Shown here piece after piece: positions 25,420 to 28,816 of a DNA stretch of 28,816 nt. The DNA is taken from positions 1 to 28,816 of IMG/VR virus record IMGVR_UViG_3300017964_000054; one strand, given 5' to 3'. Under the pieces are notes generated by a model that saw only the letters and a list, made by a program, of their open reading frames with translations, made no database searches and was not told the origin of the DNA. Numbering within the stretch: the first letter of the stretch is position 1; each line of letters opens with the position of its first letter. The position numbers and the translations under genes are program-made. The DNA is from a virus.

Positions 25420-25637
25420 TGAAAAGAAATTTGATACCTATTGATAATCAACCAGATCTAGCTCGAGACGGAAAAACTGGGCTTATAGTTAATATAAATA
25501 AAGAGAAACACAATAGACGTCAGTTGATGAAACAAAAAGAAGCTGAACAGCGTGAAGAAATAGATGAAATAAAAAATGATGTTCGTGATATAAAATTGAT
25601 GTTGCAAAAACTATTAGAGAACGGTACAAATGGCTAA
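25419..25637 (+). CDS. small charged coiled-coil protein of the fibre operon
   Basis: This 72-residue protein begins MKRNLIPIDNQPDLARDGKT then GLIVNINKE, a pattern I associate with small conserved proteins just before fibre genes in marine T4-like phages. Residues 28-68 form a highly charged helix (Lys/Glu/Arg) with leucine-type spacing (EEIDEIKNDVRDIKLMLQKL), likely a coiled coil. The ATG overlaps the previous stop by one base, and its 3' end overlaps the fibre gene by eight bases, which argues that it is truly translated. It may be an assembly factor or a small virion component; nothing in the sequence decides between them. Confidence 0.75.
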   Translation: MKRNLIPIDNQPDLARDGKTGLIVNINKEKHNRRQLMKQKEAEQREEIDEIKNDVRDIKLMLQKLLENGTNG

Positions 25638-28600
25638 TAATACAAAAATACCTTTCGTGCAATTAAGTGATACAATTAATACGCACAGAAAAAGATTTAA
25701 TCAATTAGTTGATTCAGTTGGTGATATCACCTCTTTGACTACCGATGCAGTTGACGTTGTACAATCAATTAATGAACTAGACGCAAAACTTGATTCTATA
25801 CAAAACACCGGTTTGTGGACTCCGGGTGCACATTTTTCTGATAGTAATTTTGTAAGTCATTTTGATGGTCAACTTAATGTTGATACTCGGATTTGGACAT
25901 CAAATCTCGAAGCAGATTCTGCCTATGTAGGCCAATTAAATGCTTCTCAAGTTGATATAGATTCCGCCTATGTAGATGTACTAGATGTTCATTTCCTGCA
26001 CGCAGACAGCGCGTATATCGACGGAGATCTATCAGTAAAAGGCAATCTTATAGTAGATGGTGTTTCTTCTCTAAAGGCTGGTAATGCAAGCCTTGTTACA
26101 ATTGGTGATACTAATACTGATGCTGTTGTTTTTCAAGCACAAGTAGGTTCAGCAATTATTCCCAATAATAAACATGATCTGGGTGGTCAAACAGATAAAT
26201 GGGGAACTCTTTGGGTAGAAAATGCATCTATTGATTCCGCGGCTATAAATCAATTAGATGTAGATTCCGCAGACATAAGACAATTGCGTCTACGTGATGG
26301 TATTATTGATTCGGCCTATGTTACACAACTTAATGTAGCAACAATGGATGCCGATAATGTTGTATTGGATTCTGCCTATATCGGTCAACTTAATGTTTCT
26401 CAGGCTGACATTGATTCAGCATATGCTGATCAGATTAATGTAAATAAACTAGATGTTGATTCAGCGTATGTAGTACAGTTAAGCGCATCTCAAGTAAATG
26501 TTGACTCAGCTTATTTTAGTCAAATAAATGTAAGTCAAATTGCTGGTGATTCTGCGTACTTCTCACAATTAAATTTTAAAGATGTAGATGTTGATTCTGC
26601 ATTTATGCATCAACTTAATGTTCTTCAAGCGGATATAGATTCGGCTCATATTAGTCAATTGGATGTAGATTCAGCTGACATAAGACAGCTACGTCTACGT
26701 GATGGTATTATAGATTCCGCTTATGTTACACAGCTTAATGTAGCAACAATGGATGTCGATAATGCTACACTTGATTCTGCTTATATTGGTCAACTTAATT
26801 CCGCTAATGCTGATATTGACTCAGCTCATATTAGTCAATTACATGTTGATTCTGCAGACTTTGGAACTCTAAGCACCAGTGGGTTTATAGGTATTATTGA
26901 TTCTGCTGCTGCAAGCAACTTGCATGTTAATACACTTTCAGTTAATAGTCTTGTTGCAGCAACCCAAGTTGTAGAAGGTAATGTTAGAACTAGTGATGCA
27001 TATGTAGTTCTACTTTCTGAAAATACACCAGATCAGGGTCAACCTACTCAAAATGCAGGTATAGCAGTTCGCAGACGGTCCTACGATTCTGCGGTAATTG
27101 AATGGAATGAAAATGGCAACTATTGGGTTGCTAATTATGACTCATCTAATACTTCTCAAATTCTTACAGCAAGTAACATTGACGGTTCTACACTAGAATT
27201 TTCATCTGGTACAGTAAATGTTAAGGATAATGGTATTGCCCTAGGTACTAAAACTACTGGTAACTATGTACAGTCAGTTGGAGTAACTGCCTCAACTGGT
27301 ATTAGTGCATCTGGTACAGGTGAGGGGGCTACCGTAACAATTGCTGGCGTAAATGCCACAACCTCGGTTAAGGGTGTGGCCTCATTTAGTTCTGATAACT
27401 TTAGTGTAAGTAATGGTGCAGTATCTGTTAAAAATAATGGTATTACTCTAGGTACAGAGACTACCGGCAACTACATGTCTGGTATTTCTGGAACTACCAA
27501 TGAGATTACAGTATCTCATACACCAGGTGAAGGTTCATCTGCAACAATTGGTTTGCCAGATGATGTTACTATTACAGATCAATTGAGTGTAAATAGAATT
27601 GCTGTATCAAAAGGTATTACAGCAGACTCAGCTGATATCAGTCAATTTGCCGCAGACTCTGCAAATATATCTGGTAACCTATGGGTCGGTGGAAATACTA
27701 TACTAAAAGGTAATTTAACAGTATCAGGTACAACTACTACCGTCAATACAGAGACAATTAACCTTGCTGACAACATTATAGTTCTCAACAGTAATTTGGG
27801 AAGTAGTAGTGCTCCAACACAAGACGGCGGTATAGAAATTGAGCGTGGCAATCGAAATAATGCAAAGCTGGTGTGGGATGAAAGTGAAAATTACTGGGCT
27901 GTACATGATGACTCTGCAGCCACAAAAACAGATACTCTTTCAAGAATTGCTACTTCTAGTTGGTTAGATGCAACCGCCCCCATTTCATTTAATTCAACCT
28001 TTGGTTCTATTACACACGATAATGCCACTAGAACCAATACAACCTCTGAGGACACTGCATCATACTCGGGCGAACAGGAGGTTATTGACAGCATTACTAC
28101 TAATGCAACGGGCCATGTTACTGCCGTCAATACAAAAACAATTACGTGGCCAGCCGCAGTTACCCCAAACAACTCTACTATTACTATTTCAGCAAGACAT
28201 GGTTTAAAAACCGGTGGTAATTTTACATTAGACCAGTCATTTAATGAAACCATATCCATTGATATTGACTCAAGTGACCTTGAGGGTAGATATAGAATAC
28301 CACTTCTTAACAGTGATCCATCAACTGGTACTTTCTGGTATGATGGTCTAAACTCGGTAAACAACTCTTCCGGTGTTTCAAAGATGATTATCGGTAACAG
28401 TTCTTATGACTGGAATGATAATGGATCTCCAACACTAGAATTAAGACAATATGGTTATAGTTCAAGCGTTGGTGGTGGTGGCTTAACTGCTGAATTACTT
28501 GGTATGCATAAGGTTAACTTTACATATAAGCAACAAAATACTGCTAGTGGTGGTGATGATACTGCAGTTGATGTTGTAATGGCTGATATCACAACCGATA

Positions 28601-28816
28601 TTGAACATACATCAAGTAGTAAAGTACAACGTGGTGCATTGAACCTTGCGGCGTATACAACAACATCAACAAATGGTGCTACAAACGAAACTGCTAAACT
28701 AGTTCTTGGAAGTGGTGCTACTTATAATGACGCAACACTAAGTGCAGATAATAATGTTGTCCTTGACGCTGCAGGGGATATTACACTAGATGCAGATGGT
28801 AATAACATTAACTTTA
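25630..28816 (+). CDS. giant tail fibre protein with pentapeptide-like repeats, 3' end outside window
   Basis: The frame is open from ATG 25630 to the last base, giving at least 1062 residues, and is cut by the window edge. Residues 1-95 are an N-terminal attachment part (TKIPFVQLSDTINTHRKRFN). Residues 98-132 and 199-418 are made of five-residue units of the type [A/L]-[D/N/Y]-[I/V]-x-x containing DSAY and QLNV words. Between them lies GNLIVDGVSS and a LGGQTDKWGTLWVENA unit seen in marine phage fibres. After 430 come two NNGI-LGT-TTGNY units, LTVSGTTTTVNTETINLADN then IIVLNSN, and repeated WDESENYWAV-type units. The last visible residues (GDITLDADGNNINF) are also fibre-like. It probably mediates host recognition. 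The start overlaps the upstream small gene by eight bases. Confidence 0.9.
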   Translation, partial: MANNTKIPFVQLSDTINTHRKRFNQLVDSVGDITSLTTDAVDVVQSINELDAKLDSIQNTGLWTPGAHFSDSNFVSHFDGQLNVDTRIWTSNLEADSAYVGQLNASQVDIDSAYVDVLDVHFLHADSAYIDGDLSVKGNLIVDGVSSLKAGNASLVTIGDTNTDAVVFQAQVGSAIIPNNKHDLGGQTDKWGTLWVENASIDSAAINQLDVDSADIRQLRLRDGIIDSAYVTQLNVATMDADNVVLDSAYIGQLNVSQADIDSAYADQINVNKLDVDSAYVVQLSASQVNVDSAYFSQINVSQIAGDSAYFSQLNFKDVDVDSAFMHQLNVLQADIDSAHISQLDVDSADIRQLRLRDGIIDSAYVTQLNVATMDVDNATLDSAYIGQLNSANADIDSAHISQLHVDSADFGTLSTSGFIGIIDSAAASNLHVNTLSVNSLVAATQVVEGNVRTSDAYVVLLSENTPDQGQPTQNAGIAVRRRSYDSAVIEWNENGNYWVANYDSSNTSQILTASNIDGSTLEFSSGTVNVKDNGIALGTKTTGNYVQSVGVTASTGISASGTGEGATVTIAGVNATTSVKGVASFSSDNFSVSNGAVSVKNNGITLGTETTGNYMSGISGTTNEITVSHTPGEGSSATIGLPDDVTITDQLSVNRIAVSKGITADSADISQFAADSANISGNLWVGGNTILKGNLTVSGTTTTVNTETINLADNIIVLNSNLGSSSAPTQDGGIEIERGNRNNAKLVWDESENYWAVHDDSAATKTDTLSRIATSSWLDATAPISFNSTFGSITHDNATRTNTTSEDTASYSGEQEVIDSITTNATGHVTAVNTKTITWPAAVTPNNSTITISARHGLKTGGNFTLDQSFNETISIDIDSSDLEGRYRIPLLNSDPSTGTFWYDGLNSVNNSSGVSKMIIGNSSYDWNDNGSPTLELRQYGYSSSVGGGGLTAELLGMHKVNFTYKQQNTASGGDDTAVDVVMADITTDIEHTSSSKVQRGALNLAAYTTTSTNGATNETAKLVLGSGATYNDATLSADNNVVLDAAGDITLDADGNNINF
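25921..26025 (+). repeat. first block of 15-nt (five-residue) repeats in the fibre
   Basis: Seven successive five-residue units (residues 98-132) such as AYVGQ, LNASQ, VDIDS, AYVDV, LDVHF, LHADS, AYIDG. The third residue of each unit is mostly Val, Ile or Ala, as in pentapeptide-repeat coils. Confidence 0.65.
26251..26394 (+). repeat. direct repeat copy 1 (405-nt offset)
   Basis: Matches copy 2 at 26656-26799 in 126 of 144 positions by hand count. 45 of 48 encoded residues are identical; most differences are silent. Confidence 0.85.
26656..26799 (+). repeat. direct repeat copy 2 (405-nt offset)
   Basis: Second copy of the 144-nt segment at 26251, shifted by exactly 405 nt (135 residues, 27 five-residue units). 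The residue changes are one Ala to Val and a Val-Val to Ala-Thr pair. Confidence 0.85.
27220..27474 (+). repeat. two direct NNGI-LGT-TTGNY units in the fibre
   Basis: A segment starting GTTAAGGATAATGGTATT at 27220 recurs with changes at 27427, an offset of 207 nt (69 residues). It encodes VKDNGIALGTKTTGNY and VKNNGITLGTETTGNY. Confidence 0.7.

Larger units (their letters stand above)
26224..26883 (+). repeat. second block: about 44 consecutive five-residue repeats
   Basis: Residues 199-418 divide into 44 five-residue units without any register break, from ASIDS AAINQ LDVDS to ADFGT LSTSG. The first position is mostly Ala or Leu, the second Asp, Asn or Tyr, and the third Ile, Val, Leu or Phe. 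DSA words recur every 10, 15 or 20 residues, always multiples of five. Confidence 0.75.

Noticed and set aside
25921-26883. CRISPR-like array
   Set aside because: The repeats are contiguous multiples of 15 nt within an open reading frame, with no unique spacers; they encode protein repeats.
27891-28364. 157-codon open frame on the minus strand inside the fibre
   Set aside because: The plus-strand fibre frame is open throughout with recognisable modules; the antisense frame has no motif or start signal.

Overview
The window is a tail and baseplate assembly region of a T4-like contractile-tailed phage. The AT-rich composition, compact overlapping genes, T4 late-type TATAAATA promoters and marine T4-like structural modules (DUF4815, DSAY-type fibre repeats, phage tail lysozyme) suggest a marine host. 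A cyanophage or SAR11/Pelagibacter myophage is most likely, but the host is inferred and cannot be read from the sequence.

Layout. Bases 1-123 are a GC-rich scrap (68 of 120 G+C by count) ending in a hairpin terminator. Bases 124-4654 form a minus-strand operon, read right to left: gp4 (head completion), an unidentified T4-like protein, a tail-tube-fold protein (gp54-like), gp26, gp51 and a probable tape measure (gp29-like). A 53-bp divergent promoter region at 4655-4707 carries late promoters facing both ways. The plus strand then runs unbroken to the window end: gp48 (TTG start), gp53, gp27-like hub, gp5-like OB plus lysozyme protein, a coiled-coil protein ending in a degenerate amidase fold, a gp5-like spike ending in an M15 peptidase, gp25, gp6, two small baseplate proteins where T4 has gp7, a small fibre protein, gp8, a DUF4815 protein, two further wedge or fibre-adaptor proteins, a small coiled-coil protein and a giant fibre gene cut by the window end.

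Function. Tail tube initiation (gp54-like, gp48), length control (gp29-like, helped by gp26 and gp51), hub and cell-wall puncture (gp27, gp5 pieces, M15 spike), wedges (gp53, gp25, gp6, gp8) and receptor-binding fibres sit together, so this is essentially one baseplate-building module.

The most interesting points are: (1) gp51 lacks a normal start and lies in the -1 frame of gp26 across a T TTT TTT slippery run abutting the gp26 stop, just upstream of the tape measure, as in the lambda G/GT arrangement; (2) T4 gp5 appears split over two genes, with three wall-hydrolase-like folds in a row, one of which seems to have lost its zinc ligands; (3) the giant fibre holds about 44 consecutive five-residue units in unbroken register, a pentapeptide-repeat-like helix; (4) the same glycine-rich beta module is inserted in both gp53 and gp8.
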